DNA of 12,500 bases, from positions 286,752 through 299,251 of the forward strand of contig KV908479.1 of the NCBI GenBank assembly GCA_002005505.1, written 5' to 3'. Positions 1-8,547 of the stretch are shown in pieces; position 1 is the stretch's first letter, and every line of letters starts with the position of its first letter. Below the pieces are notes generated by a model, which was given only the letters and a program-made list of their open reading frames with translations, made no database searches and had not been told where the DNA came from. The position numbers and the translations under genes are program-made. The stretch is from Botryococcus braunii (taxonomy: Eukaryota; Chlorophyta; Trebouxiophyceae).

Positions 1-99
1 TTATATATTCAGAATTTCTCAGTCCTTCCTAGTTCAGGATTTGCAAGAGCCACGGCAGCCAAGTCAGGGGAACAGCTGGTGGAAAGCAAGAGCACATAC
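1..99 (-). other. ORP intron, left edge
   Basis: This intron starts with the donor GTATGTG at 99-93 and continues out of the window. No feature is seen inside it. Confidence 0.8.
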
Positions 100-297
100 C
101 GCATCAATAAGCTCGCTATACTCGAGATCTTCTGCGGTTTTCTGCAGGGCGGAAAGGGGCTCGTTGAAGTAGACAGGCAGGCAGACGCGTGTCAGGTCCT
201 TACCCACGCACTCTTTGATGAGGCTCCATAAGCTCACACTCTTCTCTTTCTGTGCCGGCGCCGGTAAGCGATCCCTCCGAGTAGGGGCCGGTAACTC
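100..297 (-). CDS. ORP exon 9, start of the lipid-binding ORD
   Basis: The exon encodes residues 292-357 and ends GCG before GTATGT (phase 0). It reads [19 protein letters not shown], then [18 protein letters not shown], and ends ELIDA. This is the conserved lid and entry of the ORD, matching plant [23 protein letters not shown]. The acceptor used (CAG ending at 298) fits the phase of exon 8. An alternative at 326 would add EDLPEWVRQ but is out of phase with exon 8. Confidence 0.9.
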
Positions 298-1707
298 CTG
301 CCTCACCCACTCAGGCAAATCTTCCCTGTCCCACGCCAAAATGACTCAGTGGCCGGTCCCTCAAACAAAGTGGGATAACTCCCGTGTCCCAAAATGGCTC
401 AGTGCCTTATTAATCAGCCCCCTGAGGCACGTCCTCCCCCCTTCAATGCCAACTTGAGTCATTTTACCTAAACCCTCTACCAAAGTAAAATATACTGCCT
501 GCCCCAGAAGCCTCGACGCCTCCCAATACCTCCACGGTAACTCCTCTTAAAGCCTCGCTCCCACTACCTCCGCAGGACACCTGTCCAGAGTGCACTCTCA
601 ACCCTTGTCTACTGACCAGCCGTACCTCCCTCCCTGTCTGGGTTCTGAGCCAAGCCCCGCACTGCAGCTCTGTGCCACACATCTTTCAAGCCCCTTTGCA
701 GACAAGCTAACCTCTCTCCCCTGGAGCTCGCCCTATCGCTGCTGCCGCCATCCTAACCACCTTCAGAATTTAGGGCCCCGAAACCCTGAATCGCCTAGGA
801 GGGATTGGGCGGGGCTTCCACTTCCCTCAATCATCCACCATCCCCCCACCAAACACCGACCTATGACTCCCTCAGGAAAACTGTTCTCAAGGCTTCTGAT
901 TGCAGCCAAGAACCCACCCCAGCCATTGGAAATCTTGGGACTTTCAAACAATAAACTAGCCATTGTGAGGCTAAACAGCAGCGTAAAAATGGATTTACAA
1001 TAGCCTTCTCGTGGGCTGACGTGGCATCAAAAGGGTGGGAGCACAGACAGAAGGACCAGGCAGTGCTCGGGCAACATGGGTGTGGGGCACACCCCATGGA
1101 GGTGGTGGTACTGCCTCTATCATCAGGGTGCTGTGCGAGCTGGGGCAAGGCCTCTGATCGCAAGGAGCTCTGTCTCACCACCGATACAGGTGCAGCTTTC
1201 ATGGGTCGGGTGTCCGCTGCCGCATCGTAGAAGATCTCATCCTCATCGATTTCTGAAGTGCTGCACGACGTGGCCTCCATCCCGTCTGCCTCCGCATCCG
1301 AGGTTTCACTCGGGACCTGCCACGCCTCCACACCTTTGAATGACACACGGGTGCGTACACAAGGGCGTGCTTGTCAGCATTTACCGTGCGCTGCCAGACG
1401 GACGCAGGTGGCATGCCCAGCCTGACTAGGAAAAGCAGTGTCGGATGGTAATATCTCATTCATCCCTTACGCCCTTGGACTGTTTCACGTCTCTTGCTCC
1501 ACCTGTTCTTGCTCCTTTTATACCAATGCTGCCACAAGGAACTGGCGCCGCACCCACAGGACAGACGGTTGGAGGGGATGAGATTCATAAGAATGCACAC
1601 AGACCTATGCTCTTGGCCCCAACCCCCCGACCTCAACCAAACCCAACCCAACCGCAAACCCCCCCAACACACACACACGCGCGTGCACGATGCACGCATG
1701 CACACAG

Positions 1708-1791
<84 letters not shown>

Positions 1792-2900
1792 GCGCGCGCG
1801 CGCGCACGCGCACGTGCACGCGCCCACACCACACCACAGCGATAATGTGAAGACATGAAATCCTTTCCTTCGTGCGCCGCTAGAGTGAAAGCCTTTGTTC
1901 TTGGGATTGGTAATTTACCCCTTCACTACGATCCTCGGCAGATTCCCCCATTCGGGCGCCCATTCGAACAGATTTGCCAGCCAGCTGCTGCTCTACCACA
2001 AGCTCCGTCTCCAGCTGCCGCTTCTCATCCTAAGATCCATCAATCCCCAGCACATATCAAGCTATTGCCACGGTGCATTGGAGGGCCCATGCTACATCAG
2101 GGCCCCTGTGACAGATTGAACCCCAGCGCTTAAGCATGGAAAGTGACCAGTCACCGTTGAGGTTCCCAACCCCTGCGGTCCCCGGGGGATGGGGGAGGCA
2201 TCCCCACTTTGAATTCATTGATCTAACAGCCCAGAGCTCCAACAAGCTAAGCCCCATGGTGCGTCGCTCCCTATTTGACAATATTGCATAGTGGCTTTGC
2301 CTCGTCATCTACCATCTAATGCATATCTGCATATCTCAAACCATGAAATGCTTGATATATTGGAGAATTGCGAAGGAAACAACTTTTTCGCATGCCTTGA
2401 GGGCCAGTACACAAAGCGAGCTGGTACAAATAAGTCCTCACTCCCCTCTCGAGCCACAATTATGAAGTCCATCCATCCAGTTTGATGAAGAACCGACATG
2501 CCAGATTCCAAAGGGTGCTCAAGAGATTACGATACGCCTGGCCTGTAGCTCATGCAGAACGGGGCTGAAGGAGACACACCTCAAGTTGCTTCACCAAGTC
2601 TGTCAAGACCCTCCGCTTGTCCATTTCAACGGTCAAACTCTCATGGTACCGCTGATGCTGTTGCAGTAGTACATCTGACACATAAGATACAACTTCCCCG
2701 CTGGCACCACGCTCCGTCAAACGCCTCTGTATTGTATCCAATTTTTCCAGAAAGGCGCTGTCTTTGTTTACGATCCTGCAATCAAGCTCCCATAAATCAG
2801 GCAAAGATGTAGGCTAAGGTGTACTCCCTGATGACACCCGCCCAAGTCCTCCCCCACCACAAAGGCTCCACATATTAGGTGATGTGTGCCCAATCCCCCT

Positions 2901-2932
<32 letters not shown>

Positions 2933-3009
2933 TCTCTCCCTCCCTCTCTCCCTCCCTCCCTCCCTCCCTCCCTCCCTCCCTCCCTCCCTCCCTCCCTCCC
3001 TCCCTCCCT

Positions 3010-3094
<85 letters not shown>

Positions 3095-3184
3095 GCCCCC
3101 TCCTCTCTGTGTGTGTCCGTGTGCCCACGCGCATGTGGTGTGTGTGTGTGTGTGTTTGTGTATGTGTGTGTGTGTGTGTGTGTG

Positions 3185-3239
<55 letters not shown>

Positions 3240-5850
3240 ACTCCATGAGTCCATTTAAGAGCAGGTAGTTTCATGTGCACAAGTCAGATTCTTCCTCTAC
3301 CTCTTGCTTGTCAAATGACAGATGTGGCTGCAAAACGAAGCACAAGGAACCAAAGAAGCGCAAGGACCTCCAGATGGGCAAGAAACTACATCCATTACAA
3401 GAACAAAATATAATGAATGTAAAAGCTCTGTCTCAAGATTTGAGTACCTTTCTTCGGGATCAGCTGAAGCGAGAGAGCTGTGTCCCCTGGGCGATACATC
3501 TTTCCATGCGCTCTGCAAACAGCATCTCACTCGCTTAACATCCAAAGCAACTGGATGCAAACACTGTAGGGCTTTGAAATGTGTCATTTCAAAAACTCAC
3601 ACAGTTGCAAAAGACACAGAATTGTGAATGTAAGTCCTTTTGAATGGTCCTTTATTCTTGTGATCTGCAGTCTAGACGAAACCCGGAGTAAGCTCATTGA
3701 CACATCCTCCAAACTCACGCTCCTTGGTGGTCTATCCAGTTAATTCTCCCCCCTCTCCGTTTTAGGCAAACTGCTTACCACGAAATAAAAAACCCGCAAT
3801 CCCAGACCCCCACCCACCAATCAGAGAAGCGACTGCAATCCCATCCTGGCGCTTCTCCTCTGATTCTACCACACTGGTCCCCTGTACTCTCTATCCAAAC
3901 CACTTTCTTTGATCCCTCACCCCATATCCATCCCCTGAGAAGAACAACCAGCTTTTCCTCATACTAGATGAGGAATTGCATGTAGGCATTCTCAAGATCC
4001 CTTTTCCACCTCAATCTTCCGTTCCTAATATCACAAAAGCATTGATAGAGATCAAGAGGACTCAAGGTGCAAATTATTCCTCTTTCTCAAATTCCTTCCC
4101 TTGCTCAAATCACTGCCTACATTCCGGGGGGAGGTTGCAACCTTCAGGAGCATTCTTCTGTACTGAGGTGGGGGGACCCGGCAGATAAAGTAAGATTTCA
4201 AAATTTGGTAGTAACTCATATGTCCTCCTCTTAGTCCACTGTTTGTTGAGAAGCCCAGCTCGTGGTCCTTCTTTAACTTGCTGGCATCATCCTTAAAAAA
4301 ATGCTGTCAAAAAACCCTACTAGTCACCAGGCTTCAAGGACCCATGAATACTCGCTCGCTGGTCGCTTGCTCTGCCCATCCAGCCATGCCAAACCCATCA
4401 CTACTTTAATCTGGCGGAGGGGGAATATACCCCACAGGGTACCATTCACATTCAACAGTCTTCCGGAGGATTCCAGCCCGTGAGACGATCCTACTTGGCC
4501 CAGCTTCAGTGAGAGATGATTGCTTCCTTGTGATCTAAAATCTTAGGAAGAAAGCTTCCTTTGTTCTGTCCTGGTTCATCTTTCGAACCGGCCCATTGTC
4601 TATGAGATGGCCAAGTACGACTCTCCCAGTATCAGAGTTGTTGTAAGGTTGGATGCGACCCCTACCTTAGCATCAGTCAGCGCTTCCATCCATGCCCAGC
4701 GATCATCCCTACGACGACCAGAATACAAACCGTCAGCATGTGCATCCTGTCATTGCTTCCATATAACAACAAGGACATAGAGCTCACCAAGTCCAGCACT
4801 GCACTGCAATTGTCGTTCGCACCTGTCATCAAAGCCAAGGCACATGAAAGAGAATGGTAACTTCATCAAAATTGTACATGGGGAGTGTCCATGGGATCTC
4901 GTGCCATGAAAAACCATGCCAACATGCAAGCTCTGGAATCTCTCCCTTCCAGCTCCTAACTCGAAATATACATGAAACGCCAGCACAGCGAAGGGGTCAG
5001 CAGATGCTGATCCTCCTTTGACCAACTTCCTACAGCAGCTTGAACCGTGGTGTCTTACTTTGTCTCGGCCTTGAGTTTAAGCTGGCCTGTTCCTGTGTCG
5101 ACATAGAATTTGCGGTAATCCACTCCAGATTGCCTCAGGTTGGCCACCTGCAGCGAAACCTCGCCTGCTGCTTCGGCTTTGCCTGTCCCGGGAAAGTCCC
5201 GGCTCGGAAACCTGCAACAGAGCCATTCGTTGGGAACAGTTTTGCAGAAGCTGTTCCAGATACACTACTGTTGATAAGATCAAGCCAAACCTGCGAAAGC
5301 GGTTCTCAACAACAGCTGTCTCAGCTCCAATTAAAACGAGGTCCCCATCTTGCCGCAGTTGCTCGAATAGTTGAGACACATTTACCTGAGAGGGTCCGAA
5401 AACCTGAAGCAATAACCAGAGCACTTGTTTTAGTACCACCTTGTATGATACCTGCGAAGGCCCCGAAACCCTAGGCAATAGCCAGCGCACAAATTCTTAT
5501 AATGCACGTGTGTAATGCAGGCAAAATGGAACTGCTGAGTCCCGGAAGTATCACCTTGTAATATCTCAACACTCCACCCCTCAGGATGAACAGCCGATGG
5601 CGCCATCCCTTACCCAGGTTGACGTATTTCAGCAGCACACCAGCAAAAATCTGCAGAGCACGCACAATATACATCAGTTCACTCCCATCATGATGACCAT
5701 TGCCAAATGAGAGAGTATTTCTGCACTAATGAACTCCGAAAACACACACTCTGAATACTACAACGATCGGTGAATCCATACCTGTTCCCGAAAGGAATTA
5801 AATACACGATTTCTCGTTTCCTGTTGACAGGTTTGCAACGAACCAGCCAT
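100..5850 (-). CDS. Oxysterol-binding-protein-related protein (ORP), PH + coiled coil + FFAT-like + start of ORD; nine exons, 3' part outside the window
   Basis: ORPs bind sterols or phospholipids in a beta-barrel (ORD) and transfer or sense them between membranes, often at ER contact sites. The coding exons, in order, are 5850-5782, 5650-5555, 5403-5291, 5211-5059, 4708-4666, 3512-3448, 2775-2580, 1316-1179 and 297-100. Phases match at all eight junctions (0,0,2,2,0,2,0,0), with GT/AG ends throughout, giving 357 residues before the left edge. A PH domain covers about residues 24-158 ([11 protein letters not shown] near its start, [10 protein letters not shown] in its last helix). A helical, coiled-coil-like segment covers 181-245, an acidic FFAT-like stretch 267-280, and the ORD begins near 311 with VSLWSLIK and PVYFNEPLS. 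The order is that of plant ORPs with a PH domain. The rest of the ORD, including its EQVSHHPP signature, should lie left of base 1. I am sure of the family; exact splice sites are inferred. Confidence 0.9.
298..1178 (-). other. ORP intron 8 (881 bases)
   Basis: The intron lies between exons 8 and 9. I see no gene, RNA or long repeat in it. Open frames here lack family resemblance on either strand. Confidence 0.7.
1179..1316 (-). CDS. ORP exon 8, acidic FFAT-like segment
   Basis: The exon follows GCGTGGCAG and ends before GTGAGA in phase 0; an alternative donor three bases earlier keeps the frame. Residues 246-291 are rich in Ser, Glu and Asp and include [15 protein letters not shown] at 266-280. 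Plant ORPs have a DDEEQFFD-like acidic stretch here, and animal ORPs carry FFAT motifs such as EFYDALS that bind ER VAP proteins. IFYDAAA with an acidic lead-in is a fair FFAT-like match (Phe274, Tyr275, Asp276, Ala277), but the first core Glu is Ile. VAP binding is inferred. Confidence 0.82.
1317..2579 (-). other. ORP intron 7 (1263 bases)
   Basis: The intron lies between exons 7 and 8 and contains the (CA)n-(CG)n tract at 1668-1825. Outside that tract nothing recognisable was found. Confidence 0.7.
1668..1825. repeat. (CA)n-(CG)n microsatellite
   Basis: A short CA/CG-rich lead-in is followed by an almost pure CA run at about 1709-1776. It passes directly into a CG run (about 1777-1805) and a short mixed CA/CG tail. 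The whole stretch is nearly uninterrupted alternating purine-pyrimidine and lies within ORP intron 7. Confidence 0.95.
2580..2775 (-). CDS. ORP exon 7, coiled-coil segment
   Basis: The exon follows GATTGCAG, adds one base to finish Arg180 and ends CTTGAG before GTGTGT (phase 0). Residues 181-245 are helix-rich, for example [16 protein letters not shown] and later [14 protein letters not shown]. They match the region between PH and ORD in plant ORPs, where EKLRQRL and a later LIDTLRQLE occur. This segment probably forms a coiled coil for self-association. Confidence 0.88.
2776..3447 (-). other. ORP intron 6, about half microsatellite
   Basis: This 672-base intron between exons 6 and 7 is dominated by the composite repeat at 2900-3238. 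The flanks of about 120 and 210 bases show nothing recognisable. Confidence 0.7.
2900..3238. repeat. Composite (CT)n-(CCCT)n-(CT)n-(GT)n microsatellite
   Basis: Sub-blocks are (CT)n at about 2900-2938, (CCCT)n at about 2939-3017, (CT)n at about 3018-3092, a short spacer and (GT)n at about 3139-3238 with a few breaks. On the transcribed (minus) sense it reads CA, GA, GGGA, GA in turn, so the intronic RNA would be strongly purine-rich. Confidence 0.95.
3448..3512 (-). CDS. ORP exon 6, linker after PH domain
   Basis: The exon follows TTTGCAG and ends GAAAG before GTACTC (phase 2). It encodes residues 159-179, starting [10 protein letters not shown] and ending SADPEE, and completes Arg180 with exon 7. 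It corresponds to the plant linker beginning A.KD.FPR after the PH domain. The match is short, so support comes mainly from phase agreement on both sides and from position. Confidence 0.72.
3513..4665 (-). other. ORP intron 5 (1153 bases)
   Basis: The intron lies between the 43-base exon 5 and exon 6. No further exon, RNA gene or repeat family was recognised in it. Confidence 0.65.
4666..4708 (-). CDS. ORP exon 5, 43-base exon for the last PH helix
   Basis: This short exon follows GTCGTAG, adds one base to finish Lys144, encodes [14 protein letters not shown] (145-158) and stops at AAG before GTAGGG in phase 0. It supplies the final alpha helix of the PH domain, with the near-invariant tryptophan at 148 or 150; plant relatives read EDRVAWMEALQ. 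It is too short for ORF-based gene finding and easy to miss. Confidence 0.9.
4709..5058 (-). other. ORP intron 4 (350 bases)
   Basis: The intron starts GTAAGA and ends GTCGTAG on the minus strand. An open frame across it (5025-4750) shows no family resemblance and is not needed for the reading frame. Confidence 0.7.
5059..5211 (-). CDS. ORP exon 4, PH domain core
   Basis: The exon begins after TCTGTTGCAG with one base that completes Arg93, and ends ACAAA before GTAAGA, a near-consensus donor (phase 2). Residues 94-143 include [13 protein letters not shown] and [19 protein letters not shown]. These align with the ORP PH pattern GEIHLKVSSIRES, then KF.IFTGTK.LHLRAET. This pattern is highly characteristic of plant ORPs. 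It lies in a different frame from the long open frame that overlaps it. Confidence 0.9.
5291..5403 (-). CDS. ORP exon 3, PH domain middle
   Basis: The exon starts after the acceptor TTGCTTCAG and ends CGCAG before GTTTGG, leaving a two-base overhang (phase 2). It encodes residues 56-92, starting [12 protein letters not shown], and completes Arg93 with the next exon. This continues the PH domain after YYK, where plant proteins have a GPDKI-like loop. It contains an internal CAG/GTAAAT that could serve as an alternative donor. A diverged copy of its 5' boundary lies just upstream in the intron (5449-5490). Confidence 0.82.
5449..5490 (-). repeat. Diverged copy of the ORP exon 3 acceptor region
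   Basis: These 42 bases align without gaps to 5424-5383, the intron 2/exon 3 boundary, at 32 of 42 positions, 66 bases upstream on the minus strand. Both copies read GTGC-CTGG-TATTGC, then an AG, then a GTTT..GG..CC stretch ending CAGGTA. The upstream copy has TAG where exon 3 has its CAG acceptor and reads [10 protein letters not shown] in the frame where exon 3 reads [10 protein letters not shown]. It looks like a small, partly decayed tandem duplication. Confidence 0.7.
5555..5650 (-). CDS. ORP exon 2, start of PH domain
   Basis: The exon follows the acceptor CTCTGCAG, ends AAG before GTGATA, and is phase 0 at both ends. It encodes residues 24-55, including [19 protein letters not shown] and then a segment ending VLRYYK. 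This is the beta1-beta2 hairpin of the plant ORP PH domain, which typically reads GVLYKWVNYGKGWR..WFVL..GVLSYYK. The basic GKGWRHR stretch is where PH domains usually contact phosphoinositides; ligand binding here is an inference. Confidence 0.9.
5782..5850 (-). CDS. ORP exon 1, start codon and N terminus
   Basis: The exon encodes 23 residues starting [10 protein letters not shown] and ending FREQ. ATG (5850-5848) is the first in its frame after an upstream in-frame TAG. The exon ends CAG followed by GTATGG, a strong donor, in phase 0, which fits exon 2. The short leader has no recognisable domain, and N termini of this family vary. The ATG choice rests on the open frame, the donor and the phase. 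A further upstream untranslated exon is possible. Confidence 0.68.
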
Positions 5851-6624
5851 CCAGGCAATAGTTGAGCCCAAGAAGAGCCTTGATGTAACGTCCTTTTCTA
5901 CCAACCAGAAGGATAAACGACGTCCCTAACACTCAAAATCAACACATTTTTCAAATATCCAAATCATCTCATGGGTCTTCTGCCTAAACATGTTCGGCTT
6001 CCATGTCGGCCCAGCCCTATGTCACCCGATGGCACGATGACTGAGAACTGCCAAATGTCAATGTGAGGGTGGCTTTCCTTCGACAGCTTCCTTATGCAGG
6101 AGCTGCAATTGCTTTTTAAACGCTTTCAGGACGCACCCATTCAGCAATTAGGTTATCAGTTGCCAACTTTTGTACCTGTGAACTGTTAACACGTTCGGGC
6201 AGGAGCGTTCACGGAAGCAGGGTTCCCCTCAAGGTACCGAGGAGAGGTCCGCCTGACATCATGACATGACTAGGTAGGTACGGTTAGGATATGCCTCACT
6301 TCTTAGAGGAAAAGTGAAATAAACTCGAGCACTGGGGCCCTGAGACTGATATATTCACATTTCTCTCTAAACATATTTAGTAAGCATGACATGACCAGGT
6401 GGATACCGGCAATCCTGAGATTTTCCACTGAAATTTTCAAATTGAAGTCTCTATCCTCGAGAGGCTCCAGGAAAGGCATTTGTCTGGCCAAGTCATGGCG
6501 CAACATTTTCCAACTTCTCTGTTGAAGAACCTTTAACGCGCAAAAGTACGGATTGTTTAGTTTCCAAAGTTGATAAAAGTTTCTACGAATTCATGTCCAG
6601 CAGACTTTTCTCTTCAGATTTTGG

Positions 6625-6933
6625 TTTGGTGACTGTGGCTGTTAACGACATAACAGTCATATTGCTATCATATATGTTATTGTTGTCATCATCATTGTTG
6701 TTGGCATCATAGTCGACAATGATGATAACAACTGTCGGCATTGTCGTTCTTGTCTCGTTAACGTTGTCATGGCTGTTGCCGCTGCCATCATAGTCGACGA
6801 CCATGTCGTCATCGTTGTTGTCGTCATTGTCCTTGTTGTCCTTGTCATTGTTGTTGTCGTCATCGTCGTCGTCGTCAGCATCGTCATCGTCGTTATCGTT
6901 TTGTTGTCGTCGTCGTCGTCGTCGTCGTCGTCG

Positions 6934-6971
<38 letters not shown>

Positions 6972-7042
6972 CTCCTTCTTCTTCTTCTTCTTAAGCTTAT
7001 CGTTGTTGCTCTTGCTGCTGCTGCTGCAGCTGCTGCTGTTGT
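6625..7042. repeat. Degenerate trinucleotide array (GTT/GTC/CTT/GCT)
   Basis: A loose array of GTT, GTC, ATC and similar triplets begins near 6625. It tightens to pure (GTC)n at about 6905-6932 and (GTT)n at about 6933-6971, then (CTT)n at about 6976-6992 and (GCT)n near 7013-7040. All three frames look open because of the triplet period, which gives false proteins such as poly-Asn/Asp or poly-Ser. The degenerate left flank suggests an old array with younger pure cores. Confidence 0.9.
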
Positions 7043-7129
7043 GTTCGTCGTTGTACCTGAAGAGCATACAAATGTGCTGCTTCGAGCTGTTTTGAGCAAC
7101 TTCTTGACTAGCAGTCAATCGTTGGCAGC

Positions 7130-7214
7130 TGTTTGTGCTTGATCTGAACAGACCTTCTTCGGATAGGAATATTCAGGTTGCAAATCTGTTGATGTTTGTG
7201 CTTGATCTGAACAG
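7130..7214. repeat. Direct repeat pair, 22 bases, 63 bases apart
   Basis: The same 22 bases, starting TGTTTGTGCTTGATC and ending TGAACAG, occur at 7130-7151 and 7193-7214. A further partial match (AGGTTGCAA..TCTGT) follows each copy, with different spacing. This is a small tandem duplication with later indels. Confidence 0.85.
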
Positions 7215-7402
7215 GCCTTAAGGTTGCAATCTGTGCTTGGACTCTGCAGTCGCTTCATACATGCGATTTAGTACGTACGCCTCTGGGTAGAACCAGGCAG
7301 ATGGGATTACTGACGTATATGTCAGCAGTTATGATTGTATGGGAGGGTGAACTGCAGTAGTTATATACGTCCTCCAAAAGTTCAAAGCGGACCCCGCCTT
7401 TG

Positions 7403-7436
7403 ATACGTATGTGTACCACTCGAGTGGTATACGTAT
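7403..7436. repeat. Imperfect palindrome centred on CTCGAG
   Basis: The core TACCACTCGAGTGGTA (7413-7428) is a perfect 16-base palindrome. The arms extend outward with ATACGTAT on each side, with a few extra bases in the left arm. It could be a dyad-symmetric protein-binding site or the remains of a foldback element. Confidence 0.8.
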
Positions 7437-7559
7437 GTAAGAAGCCGGGATCTGCTTTATTCGACTCATTTTAGTGACTGGCGAAGTTATAAAAGTAGAC
7501 CTGTCTATATCGAAAATGATTCATTTGCCATTCGAATACTTGATGATTCACGATCAATT

Positions 7560-7585
7560 CCGCCCATGTAAAGTTACATGGGCGG
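7560..7585. repeat. Perfect 12-base inverted repeat with 2-base spacer
   Basis: CCGCCCATGTAA (7560-7571), AG, then TTACATGGGCGG (7574-7585) form a perfect inverted repeat. It is nested inside a second pair, CTGTCTATAT at 7501-7510 and ATATAGACAG at 7604-7613. No target-site duplication or transposase was seen. Confidence 0.85.
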
Positions 7586-8547
7586 ACCTATAAGATCTGC
7601 CATATATAGACAGCCTGCTGCCATTTTGTCCAAGAAAACGTGCTTATTGGACAGGCAAGTCTAAAGGATGATTTAACATCGAAATATCGTCCAAATTCAG
7701 GTATTCCTTTTGTTTACCTATATTGACCCATCTCCACTCATCTCTGATCTGTGACAGGAAATCCTTCCAAGCGTACAGGTGAAACCACAAGGGACAAAAC
7801 GTTCTAGGAACACTCTAGCATCGGGGAAAAAAATGTGCATGATGGATTTATGGTATGCGGTTAGGCTAGGCTTCACTCTTAATTTTAAAAGTGTGCATGA
7901 CCTGGCACGCGCATCAAGAATGTAGCACTAGAAGTACACCTCATCCTCACCGTACAAACACTAATTGGTGAAAGGAGCTTACAACGTCCTTCCACCCAGC
8001 TTAACCTTAAGGCCTCGAGGAACCGTACAGGCAAACCAGACTCCCCTCATAGTACGATTCCTCCCAGTTGGTTTTTTCACTATGTGAAGCATGTAGTCTA
8101 TCCCGCAATGTGGCTACCCCAGGCATGTGGTATGCACTACACATGTTAGTCTGTGTATGACGTGTTAGCGTAAGTGTATGATTTTTGTTGCGATTATGTA
8201 CTTTTAACTGTACTAAAATTTGATTGGGGAAGTGTCGTTTTGATGATGTCCCCATCAGGCACTGTCCACGTGTCCCACATGGACCATCAGAAATCCGCCG
8301 CCCGAAAACCGGGTTCCGGGAAACATGGTATCGCCCTCGGCTGAGAGGGGTGTTTCATTGGACGAAACCGGTTCCGGCTTTTCCGCCCAGCTTACTGGGG
8401 CATTAATGCGTGGAGATACTCCTGTGCGATCTCGCGACTGACACTTCGAGGACGGGTGTCCGAACCTGTCTTAACTTTGCAGGCCATTGTGCCGTGCACG
8501 AGCAGTAATTGTCATTCGTGCTTCTGGCCGAGGATTTATTTTGCATA

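Larger units (their letters stand above)
5851..8547. other. Shared upstream region between divergent genes (2.7 kb)
   Basis: This interval separates the ORP start codon (minus) from the acyl-activating enzyme start codon (plus). It should hold both promoters and 5' leaders. It contains the trinucleotide array, a direct repeat pair and two palindromes listed separately. I see no convincing coding exon; open frames at 6303-6506 (minus) and 8007-8255 (minus) show no family resemblance. Transcription start sites cannot be placed. Confidence 0.65.

Noticed and set aside
1445..1858. Open frames across the (CA)n/(CG)n tract on both strands
   Set aside because: The proteins are Thr-His, Cys-Val or Arg-Ala repeats forced by the dinucleotide period and are not evidence of genes.
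2768..3280. Open frames across the CT/CCCT/GT composite
   Set aside because: They are Ser-Leu, Arg-Glu, Gly-Arg-Glu or Thr-His repeats created by the microsatellite inside an intron.
4750..5025. Minus-strand open frame in ORP intron 4, considered as the end of the PH domain
   Set aside because: The true last PH helix ([10 protein letters not shown]) is found at 4666-4708 with matching phases; this frame has no PH-like pattern.
6303..6506. Minus-strand open frame with LKISVENLRIAG, briefly considered as the exon before the PH domain
   Set aside because: It resembles nothing clearly, and exon 1 at 5782-5850 gives a start codon, a strong donor and correct phase much closer to the PH exon.
6657..7118. 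Poly-Asn/Asp, poly-Ser/Leu and poly-Thr open frames across the triplet array
   Set aside because: Every frame is open because of the three-base period; no flanking domain, and the composition is only the repeat.
7130..7685. Possible transposon made of the direct repeats and palindromes
   Set aside because: No transposase, clear terminal repeats of one element or target-site duplication could be seen; kept only as separate repeats.
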